Shown piece after piece: positions 21,777-34,420 of a DNA stretch of 64,000 bases. A program made the position numbers and the translations under genes. Within the stretch, counting starts at the first letter, position 1, and each line of letters opens with the position of its first letter. Below the pieces are notes generated by a model, which ran no database searches, had not been told where the DNA came from, and worked only from the letters and a program-made list of their open reading frames with translations. Source of the DNA: Melitaea cinxia (lineage: Eukaryota > Arthropoda > Insecta > Lepidoptera > Nymphalidae); the NCBI RefSeq assembly GCF_905220565.1, contig NC_059415.1, positions 3,330,001 through 3,394,000 on the forward strand, in the 5' to 3' direction.

Positions 21777-22040
21777 TTAACGTGCAATGGAATGGGCTAT
21801 GCTTAGGGTTTCTCTCAAAGATAGGATTAGAAATGAGTCTATCCACGAGAGATTGAAAATAACCGACATAGCCCACCGAATTAGCGAGGTAAGTGGCAGT
21901 GGGCTGGTCACCTGTGTCACGGGACCGATGCCGTTGTAGGCTGGATGAGGCCTGTGGAAAACCGGGATGTCTGGTGCAACTTGGGGAGGTCTATAAACAG
22001 CAGTGGACTGCATAGGCTGAACTGACTGACTGACTGACTT
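21777..22040 (+). pseudogene. LINE reverse-transcriptase C-terminal remnant with (GACT)n tail
   Basis: The plus strand reads AMEWAMLRVSLKDRIRNESI, then KITDIAHRIS, typical of the segment after the RT domain in RTE-like lepidopteran LINEs. The 3' end 'ggggaggtctataaacagcagtggactgcataggctga' is the same tail as in SINE-A. Confidence 0.65.
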
Positions 22041-22362
22041 ACAAGTATAACTTGTAACCATAAATATGTTACAGGTTAAGCCGTTTTTGCAAAGTCACGA
22101 TGATATTAAATTTAGTTTTACTATATGTCACTCAAGTAAATAATTTAGTCGATAATGTTATGCTTATTTCGGCTTGTTTGAATATACTCGTAAAATTAAG
22201 ATGTGGATGGATGATAGCTGATTGACATTCTATGTATATAAATTTGTTATTCATTATAATACCATTGTCCATGAATCATGAATCTCAAATACATTTGATT
22301 TTTCTGCCAATTGATTTGTGTATTTATTGACTATTGGAATACTGTTAAAAATATTTGTAAAA

Positions 22363-22489
22363 CCAGCTGCCCGGATAGACTTCTTTCTGTCGAAAGTTTA
22401 GTAAAAATTAATTAGCCGAATTGGTCGAGCCATTCTCGAGTTATGCGCTTAGCAACATTCATTTTACCACGCTTTTTTATTTATATAGA
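22363..22489 (-). mobile_element. Helitron remnant
   Basis: Contains 'gagccattctcgagttatgcgcttagcaacattca', shared with the Helitron at 2.4-2.7 kb, and ends 'tatatagaag'. The CTAG end is mutated (ccagctg). Confidence 0.45.
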
Positions 22490-23466
22490 AGAAGATTACA
22501 AACATTTTACAAAACAGAGGTTGGATAAAATTGTAAATCGATGTTTACCATTGCGAAATTATGAAACTATTCTAGTAATTTTTTCAAAAGATGTCAGAAA
22601 ATTTAGAAGGATGTGTTGTTGTTTTATGATTTTATGTAAAAAGCCTACACGGAACTGTTCGTCGAATGTCATTAAAAATCTTTGAGATCTACAAACATTG
22701 TTTGTAGTTTGGTTTATTAGAAATTTTGGTAAATTCACAAAATAAATTTGTAATAGAAATTAAAATGGAGTCATTGAAAATTTTGTGATTTTCTTTGTAA
22801 TAATTAAATTTATGGTAAAATTTGTATAATAGTCTTAAATATAGATGGAATGTTATATAAATTATAAGTACAAATCTTCATTCTAAAATTGCAGAATATC
22901 TTGGGTATCATTTGATTAGTAAAATTACAATACGAATTAGGAATTTTACTAAACTTATTTTCAGTAAAAGTTTAGTTAGTTTCAACAAATATGTTGTAAT
23001 TTTCTTACATTTAATTAGACTGAGCAGTACAGTAAATTTAAAAACTGAGTTTTGAAATTACTAAATCTTCGTGCGTAATTATTTCAAACGCATTTCTTTT
23101 AAAAATACAAAAAAAAAAAAAAAAAAAAAAAACAATTAAGCCATTAATCCCAATGAATAAATTAATTAATTGGATTGAGTTACAATTGGTAACTTAAATT
23201 GATTGCCAAACAATAATATTTATATACGCTTTTTGTCATGAGAGAGATGTATCATGGAGTTTGTTGTATTGAACAGAGGTCTATTCTCCATTTTAAAAGG
23301 AGTTATATATTAAAATGGGTAATATGATTCAATTAATACTTGAAAAAAAAGTGTAATGGATTACCTTCATATAGTATACAAAATTTCATCCACTACGCGT
23401 GTTAAAATTAAAAAAAGGATATTTTAACAAACATATTATTTCATGTATTATGTATTATATTGTTAA
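22490..23466. other. AT-rich stretch, no gene
   Basis: Includes a long A-run at about 23,108-23,131. An 80-codon frame at 22,443-22,685 has no recognisable domain and is judged chance. Confidence 0.5.
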
Positions 23467-23640
23467 CTAGCTGTGCCCCGCGGTTTCACACGCGTTAGCC
23501 TCCCTCGATATCTATCTAACGGTATATATAATATTATACACCTTTGTGCCGTTTGCAGTCGAAACACTTGGACCTTGGGAGTAGCAGTGCTAAAAAAAAT
23601 TTAAATGAGAAAAAGCGAGATAGCTCCTCGCCTTATTGCC
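23467..23640 (-). mobile_element. Helitron end fragment
   Basis: Starts ctagctgtgccccgcggttt with an A on the left, the inverted 3' end of a Helitron. The other end was not found. Confidence 0.4.
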
Positions 23641-23667
23641 TCCGCTGGTGACAAGAGGGCTGGTGCA

Positions 23668-23830
23668 TTTTTGCCCAGAGAACCGGCATAGCGATTCAAC
23701 GGGGAAATGCTGCCACCATTCTTGGCACAATTCCGCGCGAACATGATTTATACCAAAACTATCTGTTAATATTTAGTTCTTAAGTCGTGAATTGTAAATA
23801 TGTATAATGTTTAATAAAATATTTTGAAAC
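23668..23830 (+). pseudogene. LINE remnant, uninterrupted paralogue of 16.3 kb
   Basis: Nearly the same as 16,335-16,406 joined to 16,766-16,835: 'gcccagagaaccggcatagcgattcaacgggg' through 'aaaactatctgttaatatttagttc'. It serves as the empty-site reference for the SINE-A insertion. Confidence 0.65.
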
Positions 23831-24828
23831 TAAAGCTATATATATAAGTCATAAGGGTTCAGGAGATAGTGTTAATAAATAGTACGAGTTGAAAATGGAT
23901 ATATATATAAATAAAAATAAAAATAAAAATAAAAAATAAAAAAGCCTTTTATTTCTTGCTTTTTTCATATTACAATCTTAATACCAATGTGCATGCAAAA
24001 TTATTCACAAATACAAAAAACGTTTTTAAAAAAAGTAAAAAAAAATAATAGTAAAAAAAGTAAACAATAAAAAATAAGAAAATATCCGTTAAGTACCTAA
24101 ACACAAATTGATATGGTTAAATAAATAGTAAATTTAGAATAAAAATAATAGTAAGTATTGTTTTAGTTTATTAGATCCTAGTATTTCATTAAAATAGTAG
24201 TAGTTTTCCTGGCAAGAACCCTCTCAATGAAAGGTAAAGGCCTCCTCCAGGGATATATATATATATAATAATAGTTAAATTAAAAACCGTTACTGTGGGT
24301 TAGCTAAAATTATATTACAATGAGTAACGATTGTTATTTTACACACACTAGAACATTTTTGTTGTATATTGTTACACAAACCAGAACCAATAGTTTTACG
24401 TGTTCTTTAGGTATGGTAGGGAGACCCACATAACAGTATTTTATTGATTTCACCAATTATCACCATACACTGCAACGACGTTAGTCTACAGTGGGTTGGT
24501 GGACTTTCATATTTTAATTTTGATTATTGTCTTTATAAAGACCGTACAAAGTATGAAACCACAAAGGATAACTCCCATATCCGATTAGAGAGAGAAAGAG
24601 AATAAAATCCGCTACAGTCGTTGTAAAAGCAATTTTCATTGCTTAGGTATACATACTAGAACCACAGAACTAGAGCGGTCATCATATGGTAAAATAACCT
24701 TGTAAAGCTGTCGATCTTGATCAAATCTAATCAATTTAAACGTGGGAATTTAAGTATATAGCAATGTACATACATCATTTCGTATTTCATTTCCTCTGTA
24801 TTAGTAATTCTGTTAAGTTTTAATTTCC
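23831..24828. other. AT-rich stretch with simple repeats
   Basis: A-rich (aaata)n near 23,905-23,945 and a short (ta)n at 24,251-24,267. A SINE-B scrap lies near 24,390-24,440. No gene. Confidence 0.5.
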
Positions 24829-24980
24829 TGCTCAAAATATGGAGCAGCCCGACCGTGGTAGTACCTAACAGGATCACAGCTAAATAATACTGCTTTCAAG
24901 CAGTGTTGTGTTCCTTTTGGTGAGTAAGGTGACCAGAGTGCCAGGTGCTACCACAGTCGGGCTGCTCCATTTTTTGAGCA
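24829..24980. mobile_element. 152-bp element with 38-bp inverted ends
   Basis: Left arm 24,829-24,866 (tgctcaaaatatggagcagc...) and right arm 24,943-24,980 (reverse complement) differ at 3 of 38 positions. The interior has the palindromic 'ctgctttcaagcag'. This is probably the complete form of the dispersed repeat at 1.1-1.3 kb and other sites. Confidence 0.65.
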
Positions 24981-26450
24981 GGCAATTTTCTGCTGTGCCC
25001 TACCTCAGTTAAAATATACAACATATGACGACATATGGACCCTGATCACTAAAACGCTATCCGTGTATCGTTGGTCTGTGATTTATTTCTAGCAAATCGT
25101 CGTATTGTCAACTGGTTAATTTATACATGTAAAACATCTGTTACATTAAATAATTATTTTCAATATACTTTACTACTCTGTGTAAAAACATGTCGGCGCT
25201 ACTCGCTCGACTGGAGTTGTCTAATAACCTTACCTAATTCACATTTTTTGTTCACCAATTGAAAACGGTTAATAATTTTAAGGAATGAAATGGATGCATT
25301 GTGTATTTCTATTGTTAACAATATATACTACGGGCACATATTTATCGTACGGCCTTAAGAGGCTGCGAACGGGGCCGGTTTTTGTGATAGTCTCGGGCAA
25401 TAACTCAAACTTAAATTATGTCAATCTTGCTACCGAATGAAAAAACTAAAAAACAACTTTCAACGAAGACTAAGATAGATGATTCTTTTGTTCTTTTTTT
25501 TATTCAGAGATTATTTTATTTATTTATTTTCAAAGAAAGCTTAAAATGATTTTTTTGTTGTTTTTTTTTTATTCAGAGATAATTTTATTTACTTATTTTC
25601 AAAGGAAGCTTACACGAAGTAGGTACTTCTGGGACAACAATTATTATACGGAAAATCCGGTAAAGTTTCGGCGCAATACTGAGACTGGAATGGAAGTATC
25701 AAAAATTCTGCTCTGTTGTTTGTGGTTTGTTTTATTGTGGATTTCCACATTTTTTTAACATAATTAGTCCCTGTTTAACTAACACTAAAAAAGTAGCGAG
25801 ATGAAGCTTTGCCTAGCAGTAGCATTATGCATGTTACTTACTGGCTGTGATAATTATTTATAAAGAATATGAAATGAGTTTGTATTTCATCCGAGTTTGC
25901 GAATATTCATATGCCCTTTTGTCGCAATGTTATGAATTATAATAAAAAAAGGTATGTAATATAAGGGTAAAAGGTAATAGTCATGATTTAGTAACTAATT
26001 AATGACTATGAAGTTCTACAATTTGTCCAATGTTTATTCGCAACGGCCGTTAAATGTGAGGTCGACTTCAAACCAACCTTGTTCACCAATGTCAGTCTAT
26101 TTATTTGGTTCGTAACACTTGACGTAATAGTTAAGAATGGGATCTTTGTTACAATTTTTTACTTCAATTCTTTCAATGATTTTACACTTAATTGAATACT
26201 AACTTTCCGATCGCGCCGTGGTTTGCGTGGATTGTACGGTATTGGATGTTCCGTTTTTTCCGTTGAAATATAGACCAGGTATGAGGTAGCTCCTGATGGA
26301 TGAATTTTCAAAATCGGTCCAGTAGTAGTTTTTGAGTTTATCCATTACTATCAAACAAAATACCTACAAATATTTTCTACACACACTACAAACGTTTTTC
26401 TGTCTCGCTCGTTTTTTGAAATTTTCTAAATTTCTACATTTTGACGACGC
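24981..26450. other. AT-rich stretch, no gene
   Basis: A local duplication of 'tttttattcagagat.attttattta' occurs at 25,498-25,530 and 25,562-25,594. No coding sequence recognised. Confidence 0.5.
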
Positions 26451-26660
26451 GTAAACGCACTGGTCACAGCACTGTGACGACTGTGGCTGTTGCACTGGTA
26501 ACCTTAAGTCCGATCCCCGCACATTGTATGCCATATTTGTATCTGGTCATACAGATATTTACCGTGGTCTGAGCGTTTGTGCTTGTATATTGTATGTGTT
26601 TTCGGACGCCCAACACATGAGTGAATTCTAGTGAGGGCCGTTAAGTGTGAGCCGTTTATA
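26451..26660 (+). mobile_element. SINE-C copy
   Basis: Head 'gacgcgtaaacgcactggtcacagcactg', B-box side 'aagtccgatccccgc', body 'gtggtctgagcgtttgtgcttgtatattg'. It ends 'gagggccgttaagtgtgagccg'. Confidence 0.6.
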
Positions 26661-27718
26661 TATGTTCTGTAAGAAACTTCCACAAAAGTAATTTAAAAAA
26701 AGGCGAATGAAATCGCTCAAGTTTTTCTCAATTTATGTCGTTACCAAGGTTTCATAATTTGTAGTATACTATAATTATGTGTAGATTGTAGTTAATTTAA
26801 ACATTAATGTGTTTGGAAATCAAGTGATATCATATAATATTATATTGACTTTTTGATTATTATTTAAGCATTTAATAATTTATTGATATGCATATAGATT
26901 CAACGGTTCATCGTGGGTTTTCCTGTCATTAATGTTAACTACTCAATTTATATGCGTTATATTGTAATCTTTATCGCTTTCCTCAATAAACAGGTGTGAC
27001 AGACATATAAAACAACAAACTATATAGATCAACAGATAATATAACAGATTATATAAATCGATTGATTTGAATACGGGCTGATGCAGAGCTGCATTCGTGG
27101 TCACGGATTTGATCCTCTTACAGGGGTCGTTGAGTGTGAAACGTGTGAGGCGTTTAAATATTAATCTTCTGTCTCTTTTTTATACTATAAACTTGACAAA
27201 CAAGCGGTTGGTCCATCTGATGGTAAGCGGAAATTGTAGCTTATGGACGCTTGCAACACCAGGAGCATGGCCTGCGAGTTGCTGAGACCACTTAGCTCCT
27301 TTTCCCGGAGCTCTGACAACCTTAAAGAAGGCTATATTAACTTGCTTAGCTGTAAAGCTACGTAGTGACGTACTTTGTCCGGAAATTAATTTCAATGTAC
27401 ATGTAGTAGGTATGCTATTAATTTTATTACGAAAACATTGGACAACCGGTTTCAACGTGACTGTCTCATTATTACTTCCGATTTTTACTAGATCGAGGTT
27501 ATCTATATAATATATATAGAAATGAATGTTTGTCTGTATGTCCTTTATAGAATCGTAAAATATGCATTTGTTCATGTTATTTATTTTATTTATTTATTTA
27601 CAGAAAAAAATAGATAAAATTTATGTGATAAACAGTGCAGCAAAAACAATTAACATTTTAACAGTGCACTGTGTTTCTCAAATAATAATACTAAAGTACA
27701 CACGATATTATATACTAA
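26661..27718. other. AT-rich stretch with LINE 3' scraps
   Basis: At 27,205-27,300 lies 'ccatctgatggtaagcgg..' and 'acgcttgcaacaccaggagcatgg', part of a common repeat also at 32.63-32.71 and 39.35-39.43 kb. A Helitron-like 5' scrap is near 27,500-27,545. Confidence 0.45.
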
Positions 27719-28028
27719 CTAGCTGACTCGGTAAACGTTGTCGTGTCGCTAAACGCTATTTAAAAATAGCGGTTGATCGTAGAGGGTTGAAAATTTAGGG
27801 TTGTATGTATTTTTTAATGTTGTATCATAAAAAAATAAAAAATAAATAATTTATCTAAAAATTAAAAAAAATAGGGGTTATCATTAACATTTAGGGGGAT
27901 GAAAAATAGATATTGTTCGATTCTCAGACCTACCCAACATGCACACAAAATTTCATGAGATCCGGTCAAGCCGTTTCGGAGGAGTTTAACTACAAACACC
28001 GCGACACGAGAATTTTATATATATTAGA
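27719..28028 (-). mobile_element. Non-autonomous Helitron
   Basis: Left ctagctgactcggtaaacg, right attttatatatattaga|t. The interior shares 'cgattctcagacctaccc' and 'gccgtttcggaggagtt' with copies at 13.6 and 55.9 kb. Confidence 0.7.
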
Positions 28029-29260
28029 TATAAAAATATGATATAAAGCTATACAAATAATAGATTATACATGTGAATATAATAAAAGAAAGAAAAAAAA
28101 TTAACATCAAGTGGTTAAAGAATAATAATAATTATAATAGAAATAATAAATGCGGCCATTTCATTCTCTCTTGATGATCTTCATCAAAGTGTTGTGCATG
28201 AGCCCACAAACGTTTAGAGATGGTACGACCAAAAAAAAAGCGTGGCAACGCGCACAGGTTACAACTAGTATTTTGTGTTTCAATTTGAAGATTTTGTATG
28301 TCTAACGTTAACCCTCAACATAAATGTGGTAAACGCAGATATTTGTCGATGTAATTTAGTTACATAGACTCGGTATCTTAACTTTATAGTAAGAATCCTA
28401 ATTTAATGGTTAATTAAACTGTATGTGCCATATTACGAAATTTATATACTTATTTATTGGATATGTTTTAAAAGAGGTAATGGAGTTGGTTACATACTTT
28501 AGTTGCAAATACAAATTAATATATTATAATTTTAGTAAGTTTTCTTTTCTAATATAATGTAATTAAAAAAATCGTATTCATATCAGTTATCTGTTGCCCA
28601 TAAATTAAGTTGTCTTCTTAAGTATGTTAAAGATAATTATTATTAAATATTTATTTGATGTAGCGCGAAGAAGTAGCTGAGAAGATTGGAGCAATAGGTT
28701 TGCTTTTTGTGTAAAAGTAGAAATATTCTAAAAGATTATAGATAAAGATATCATCGGTTCCTAGTAAGAAGGTTGCAATGCAAACCGACGCCCACATATA
28801 CATCTGTATACTCTACAAATATTCGTTACAAGTGAATATCAAACCCACTGCTTCTAACGCAAGACAAACGTTGCGACAAATGCACCTTCGTAATAGCAAA
28901 AAATATATAAAATATTATTTAAGTGATTACTGTGCCTTTAATAAAAACGAGGTTATTCGTGACGAAGTAAACTAGGACGTGAAAATGGCTTCAAGAAATG
29001 CTCCTTAAATGAATAATTTAAAGGGTCGAATGTAGGGCGACGTATTGAGGTGGCGGTTTAACATGAAAACCATTTTTTATCGAAATTCGTAATCAGTTGG
29101 GCCAAATTTTGAGGGTATATCTATATATTATAACTAGTAATTAACCCAAGAGCCTGATTCGTCAGTTGATGATAACGCTATTTGATTGATAACAGTATTC
29201 AACAGATAAAAGTTAATGATTATATGTTCTTTTTCATCATCATCTTCCGTTATATTTGAT
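28029..29260. other. AT-rich stretch, no gene
   Basis: No domain or repeat recognised with confidence. A 65-codon frame at 28,778-28,975 shows no family signal. Confidence 0.45.
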
Positions 29261-29560
29261 GACGCGTTGGCGCAACGGTCACAGCATTGGTTTGTGGCTG
29301 ATACGCTGGCGGTTGCCGGTTCGATCATGATTGTATTGGCTATACAGATTTTTGCCGTGGTCTGGGTTTGTGTGCAGTCTTTGTGGGTCCCCACCTTGCC
29401 TCGGAGAGCACGTAAAGCCGTCGGTCCCGGTTGTTATCGTGAACGCCTGATAGCAATCGTTACACATAGTAGGGAATATATCCGCCAACCCGCAGTGGAG
29501 CAGCGTGGTGGATTAAGCTCTGATTCTTCTCCTACATGGGGAAAGAGGCGTATGGTTTTG
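29261..29560 (+). mobile_element. Chimeric SINE: SINE-C head on SINE-B body
   Basis: 29,261 to about 29,370 is the SINE-C head ('gacgcgttggcgcaacggtcacagc', 'gccggttcgatcatg'). From about 29,375 the sequence is SINE-B body ('gtgggtccccaccttgcctcggagagcacgtaaagcc', 'gtcccggttgttat', 'catggggaaagaggc'). Confidence 0.65.
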
Positions 29561-31079
29561 GTAATACAACACACATATATATGTACAGTTGCGTGACTTT
29601 AAAATTCGACATGATGTGGGCTAATCGTTATTGGCTTTGTCTTAGAAATGCGTGGGAACAACTTAACGACTATGTACTTTTATGACCGTGAGTATGATAT
29701 AATATATGCATACCTACGGTTTTTTGTGTGTGTATATAAATTATGATTAAATTGTAAATTTATTGTGCGTCTCAAGAAATGTATTTGTGTTTCTTTGTAG
29801 TAGACATACAGTAACTTTCATTACAGCAGTCAGCGTAGTAAACAGGTAAGTTGTATGCAATGCGTCGTAGTAGGTTCTTCTTAATTAATCTACATTGCGA
29901 TTCCAGTGGTTATTTTAAATTAACATTAGTCAAATTAAGTAATTAATAAATATTTTTTATGAGTATTCATTTTTGAAACATACTTGAATAAAACACATTT
30001 TTAATTTTAAGTTTTTTACTCTGATTGAACCTGTTCTTAAAATTTCGTTCACCATTAGAAAGCTATACTAGCCAAAGATCTTATAAGCTTTAAATCATCA
30101 CGATACGATCTACAATTTTTGAATCCGTCAACACAAAATTGTTTCAACAGCTGGTGATACCAATAAATGTATGTACCTATACATTGAATATGAATGTTAC
30201 TAGGAAATATAAAAAAAAAGCTTCCAGTAGAAAAATCAATAGCTGATGCAAATTAGAACACGCTTATGTTCATTGAAATGAGTTCCAAAATTAAAAATAA
30301 AAACCGAATTATAACTACACGAAACAATATTAAAATGTCACCACAATGTTCTGTGCATTACATAATTGGATTTTGTAATGAATAATATTTAGTGATGTAT
30401 GTGAATAAGATAATGATTAAAACAGTGATTGGATATTATCATATTTTGTGTTACAAGTGCTTCATCATCATGCATCACTATTACTAATATGGGACTTACA
30501 CGATTTTATAAAATTGAAAATCTTAGTATTTCGACGGTATTGTAGACGCCGTGGTCACGGGTGACTGTTCAGGATGACAATCGCAGTAAGTACCTGTTTA
30601 ACTGGTTGTTGATTACGATATTTGATGGATGACGCGATCCAACAGATAAGTTTTTGATATATTATTCTTTTTTTACCATCGAATTCGACTATTTATTTTC
30701 AAGATTTGCAAATATATAAAAGTTATACTTTATATAATGAGCATAAATAGGCCCTAACGGTCTATTCTCCCTCCTGCAGTTAAAGTCTATTCCTAACTTA
30801 TTCGAAGGATAAACTTTATCCACCACCAGCAAAACCGGCCCTAAGTCGCATAAAGTGTTAAAAAAAATACTGCAAAATATTATAGGCATTAAATACATCG
30901 ACTACATAGAACTAGCATATAATAAAAGTCTTACAGTAGTCAGACACGAAGATCACCATTGTGTAAAAGGTAGTCCTTTTCTTTAACCTTTAACAGTTCA
31001 CTTCTGGAAATAGGCTTTCTCTTATGTTGGCCACTCCGTCCACCCTCTGAATCCAGCGGCTTCCTGCTGTCTTTTTCAG
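29561..31079. other. AT-rich stretch, no gene
   Basis: No coding sequence or clear repeat was recognised. Confidence 0.45.
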
Positions 31080-31430
31080 GTCGTCAGTTCACCTGGTTTA
31101 AGGGCGGCCTGTACTCCTTTTGCCGAGATGTGGTTATCATTCAAGAAACTTCCTTCCCCATCGGTTGTCAGTTCTCCTTGCAATATGGCCTGCCCATTGC
31201 CACTTTAGCTTGCAGATTTTGAGAGTTATGTTGCTGACCTTTGTTCGTTTACGGATTTCATCATTCCGGATTCTGTTACGTAGAGAAATACCAAGCATAG
31301 CTCTCTCCATCGCTCGCTGAGTGACCTTGAGCCTATGGAAAAGGCTAAGCGGTAGAAGACCCTGTCTCAGCGCCGTAGGTCAACACTGGTAACACATACC
31401 CCTCAAACACTTTTGACTTCAGGCACTAAG
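31080..31430 (-). pseudogene. RTE-like LINE reverse-transcriptase remnant
   Basis: The minus strand, read with stops and frame breaks, shows pieces of the region after the catalytic RT core: LEGYVLPVLTYGAE-like and AMLGISLRN-like segments, then 'VAMGRPY'. It is the same family as 21.78 and 39.66 kb, but from slightly further upstream. Confidence 0.55.
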
Positions 31431-32315
31431 GTATACTGGAGATATATTTGTAATTTCTCAAACGCTGGCCAAGCGAGTTGGTTATAACAGACAACGACTA
31501 ATATACATGTCTTCCGGTAACATACATAATGTTTAAGTATCATGACTGTATTGTTGATATATCTTATCAAAAATTGCATAAATATTACTACTTGATGTTT
31601 GCTCTTTAAGATAAGAAAAACATTTTTTTTTTAAATTTTTTATTTTGATGTATTTGCAGGTCAAATTTCAGATAAGTAATGTAATGTTTTGACAGAGTGA
31701 TAAATCACATTTTAAACCTACAAATTCTTATTTATCAAATCATATTTTTGTGAGATCACCTAAGATCAAACGACATCCGAATAAACAACATTTTTTTAAA
31801 TAAGTAAATCCACTTAGAAAAATTTCCGCTTAGAAAAATTAGGCACATTACAAACGGCTGAAACAAAAAAAAGAAAAAAAAAATAGGAGTTATATAAAAA
31901 TAGGACATATACAAGAACAAACATCTTAACATTAAACCTCTTTTAGATTTAAAGCGGAGCTGTTACGAGTACCATGAGATTGATACGGTTAGTTTGTCTA
32001 TAGTCTATAACTCTATACTGTGGTACTAAATATTATAAGGCTCATTTTTTTCTTGGTATACTTATATGGAATGATCGTCACATCTTTAAGACGTAACTTA
32101 CAAAAAATATTTTTTCCACCGGAACACTCATACAGAGAGACAAATGGAACAAAATTGTATGAGAAATTAATCATCTTGCCTTCTGTTGGTCTCATAAAGT
32201 GTACAATTCATTATAAATTTTATAATACATAAGTAATATTATGTATGTATAGTATGAATGTATATTTAGATAAATAATTTCATATTATATAATGTGTGTG
32301 TATTTATGTGTGCAT
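31431..32315. other. AT-rich stretch, no gene
   Basis: No gene or clear repeat recognised. Confidence 0.45.
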
Positions 32316-32361
32316 GTTGGGTGTAAGAGTGTATGTGAATACATACACTCTTACACCCAAC
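32316..32361. repeat. Perfect hairpin, 21-bp arms and 4-nt loop
   Basis: GTTGGGTGTAAGAGTGTATG T at 32,316-32,336, loop gaat, and the exact reverse complement at 32,341-32,361. Confidence 0.9.
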
Positions 32362-33338
32362 TATTTATTGTTTATTACTATATTATTGTTGAAAAAATAC
32401 GCTATAAAGACAGTATACACCCATAATGCTTAGGTTAGGCTATACCAAAAAAAGGGAAAATTGTACAAATAAAAAAAAGTTTAAGATATTGTAACAGAAA
32501 AATACCGTCAGCGTCGGACCGCGTCCTAGCTTTACAAGGCAGTCACAGGACTGTCGATCTGTTGTTTTAAGTAATAAATTGAAGATGAAGATTAAGATAG
32601 TCAGAGCACCTGGGGAGGGTCGAAGGCAGAAGGCAAAGCGTTTTGCGATGCAGAAGTGTTGCAGGTGTCCATAGGCTATGGTAATCGCTTAAAATCAGGT
32701 GAGCAGCACGTTTCTTTGACGACTTAGTCTTATAAAAATATATATACAAGTATAATGAAACAAAACTTGTACATTTAACGCAGTTTGCATCATTATAATT
32801 ACAGAAGAGTAATCGCATTGTATGATTTGATCGTGGGAAATTTCCATTTCCTATTTAATACATAATCATTTTACAATAAGGATAATTAAATGTAAATAAT
32901 GATTTTTAAGTTGTTATTATCCTTCTTATGTTTTTTGTTTTCCTTAACCAAAGGTTGTCTGAAGGTGGTTGGTTCGTTATTTTAGTGATAGGACAGCCTT
33001 ATCAATTTTTTTCTTGTCCTTTTTTGTTGTTGTCATTAAGGAGAGTCGGAAACATGTAAAAGTGTTGATAACAACCAAATTCTTATTGTACACACCTGAT
33101 AACTAACTTGACTGGTATATAATTTATTTAACATTGTGGATATGCAGGTATAATATTAGAGTAGACAGGTAGAATGCCTATTGTAGCTAACTTGCCTAAG
33201 TATGATGATATAAGAATAATACTTATATTTTTATTTAGATGAATACCACGATTATAATTTTGGAATTCCATATATAATATTTATTTTATTTTATTAGGAT
33301 AGTTAGTAGTTAGTAGCTTATTATAACTATAACTAATC
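32362..33338. other. AT-rich stretch with one repeat scrap
   Basis: At 32,580-32,715 is a degraded copy of the repeat containing 'gcagaagtgttgcaggtgtccataggctatggtaatcgctta'. Nothing else recognised. Confidence 0.45.
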
Positions 33339-33635
33339 TATACTAATAATATTATAAAGCTGAAGAGTTTGTTTGTTTGTTTGAACGCGCTAATCTCAGG
33401 AACAACCGGTCCGATTTAAAAAATTCTTTTGGTGTTAGATAGCCCATTTATTAAGGAAGGCTATAGGCTATATATATCCTCATGCTAAGACGAATAGGAG
33501 AGGAGCATCAATGAAGAATGTTTTAAAATCGGGATTTTTTTCCTTTTGAGAGCTCCCGCTGCGTGCGGTGCGTTAACAGTTAGCGTTAGCCCAAAGTAAC
33601 TATTCCAAGCGGACGAAGTCGCAAGCAGAAGCTAG
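33339..33635 (+). mobile_element. Non-autonomous Helitron (Lep1-like)
   Basis: Starts TCTATACTAATAATATTATA, then 'gctgaagagtttgtttgtttg' and 'gcgctaatctcaggaac', and ends 'gcggacgaagtcgcaagcagaagCTAG'|T. These landmarks match the non-autonomous Helitrons often called Lep1 in Lepidoptera (name from memory). Confidence 0.75.
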
Positions 33636-33699
33636 TACAGAATAAAAATCAAAAAAAGCTAATAACTAGCTACCACATATAGAAACTGAAAAAAAAATT

Positions 33700-33780
33700 A
33701 CAATGCTTCTATCGTTCTCACGCCCTGCTTTTCGCAGATGATATCAAAATTTTGAAGCGTAACGTTGAGAGACATCTTAG
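33700..33780 (+). pseudogene. LINE RT remnant with FADD motif
   Basis: The plus frame reads HALLFADDIKILKRN, the conserved catalytic box of non-LTR reverse transcriptases. Only this short piece remains. Confidence 0.6.
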
Positions 33781-34239
33781 TAAGAGTGCGACTCGTCTAT
33801 CAGTCAGTCAGTATTAAAAGTTACCGTAAAAGCTTAAGAATTTAAATTGAGTAATATTTTTTACCGTCAAAAACTACTTTCCCTCTTCTTTTTTATTTCT
33901 CTCTTCTCTTTTATTTTAGGCATTATTAAATATTATTGTTGACAAAAATGTTTTGAAACATACGCAAGGCCTTGATTATTACAATCGTGATCAACGCCTT
34001 AAAGCTTCTGACGTCACGAATTATGAACCAGCTTTCAAGGTCGAAATTGTAGCAGTTATTTTTTATATTCTACGTTGCTCTTACTCATTATTTGAACGTG
34101 GGAAAGAGCAAGGCAGAAAATGTATTGTATTGTTAATAATTGTCAACCTTTTTCGTTTTCAAATTCTGTGTTTATAATTTTAAATTTTAATTTTTGTTAT
34201 ATTATTGTGTTATTGTCATCCTTGTCTACAGTTTCAATT
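33781..34239. other. No recognised gene
   Basis: A 74-codon frame at 33,953-34,177 was not recognised. The stretch lies between two LINE pieces and may be LINE-derived. Confidence 0.35.
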
Positions 34240-34420
34240 ATGTTTTCGCTATCTGAACGCAAAGTCTGATTATGTAACAATAAACAAATATTTGGGGAAG
34301 ACACTGTGGCCTGTAACACAGCTTCTCTTAAGCTAGCACAGGTCGCAGGGCTTCTAGATAATGTAAACCACATAATTTGAGCAAATAAAACTATTTTATT
34401 ATTATTATTATTATTATTTT
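34240..34420 (+). repeat. LINE 3' end with (ATT)n tail
   Basis: The sequence 'ctgtggcctgtaacacagcttctcttaagct' and 'ataatttgagcaaataaaactatttt' leads into (att)n at 34,399-34,418, the usual shape of a LINE 3' UTR and tail. It may belong with the FADD remnant 460 bp upstream. Confidence 0.5.

Noticed and set aside
22443..22685. 80-codon plus-strand frame
   Set aside because: No recognisable domain, begins inside a Helitron remnant, no splice or promoter support.
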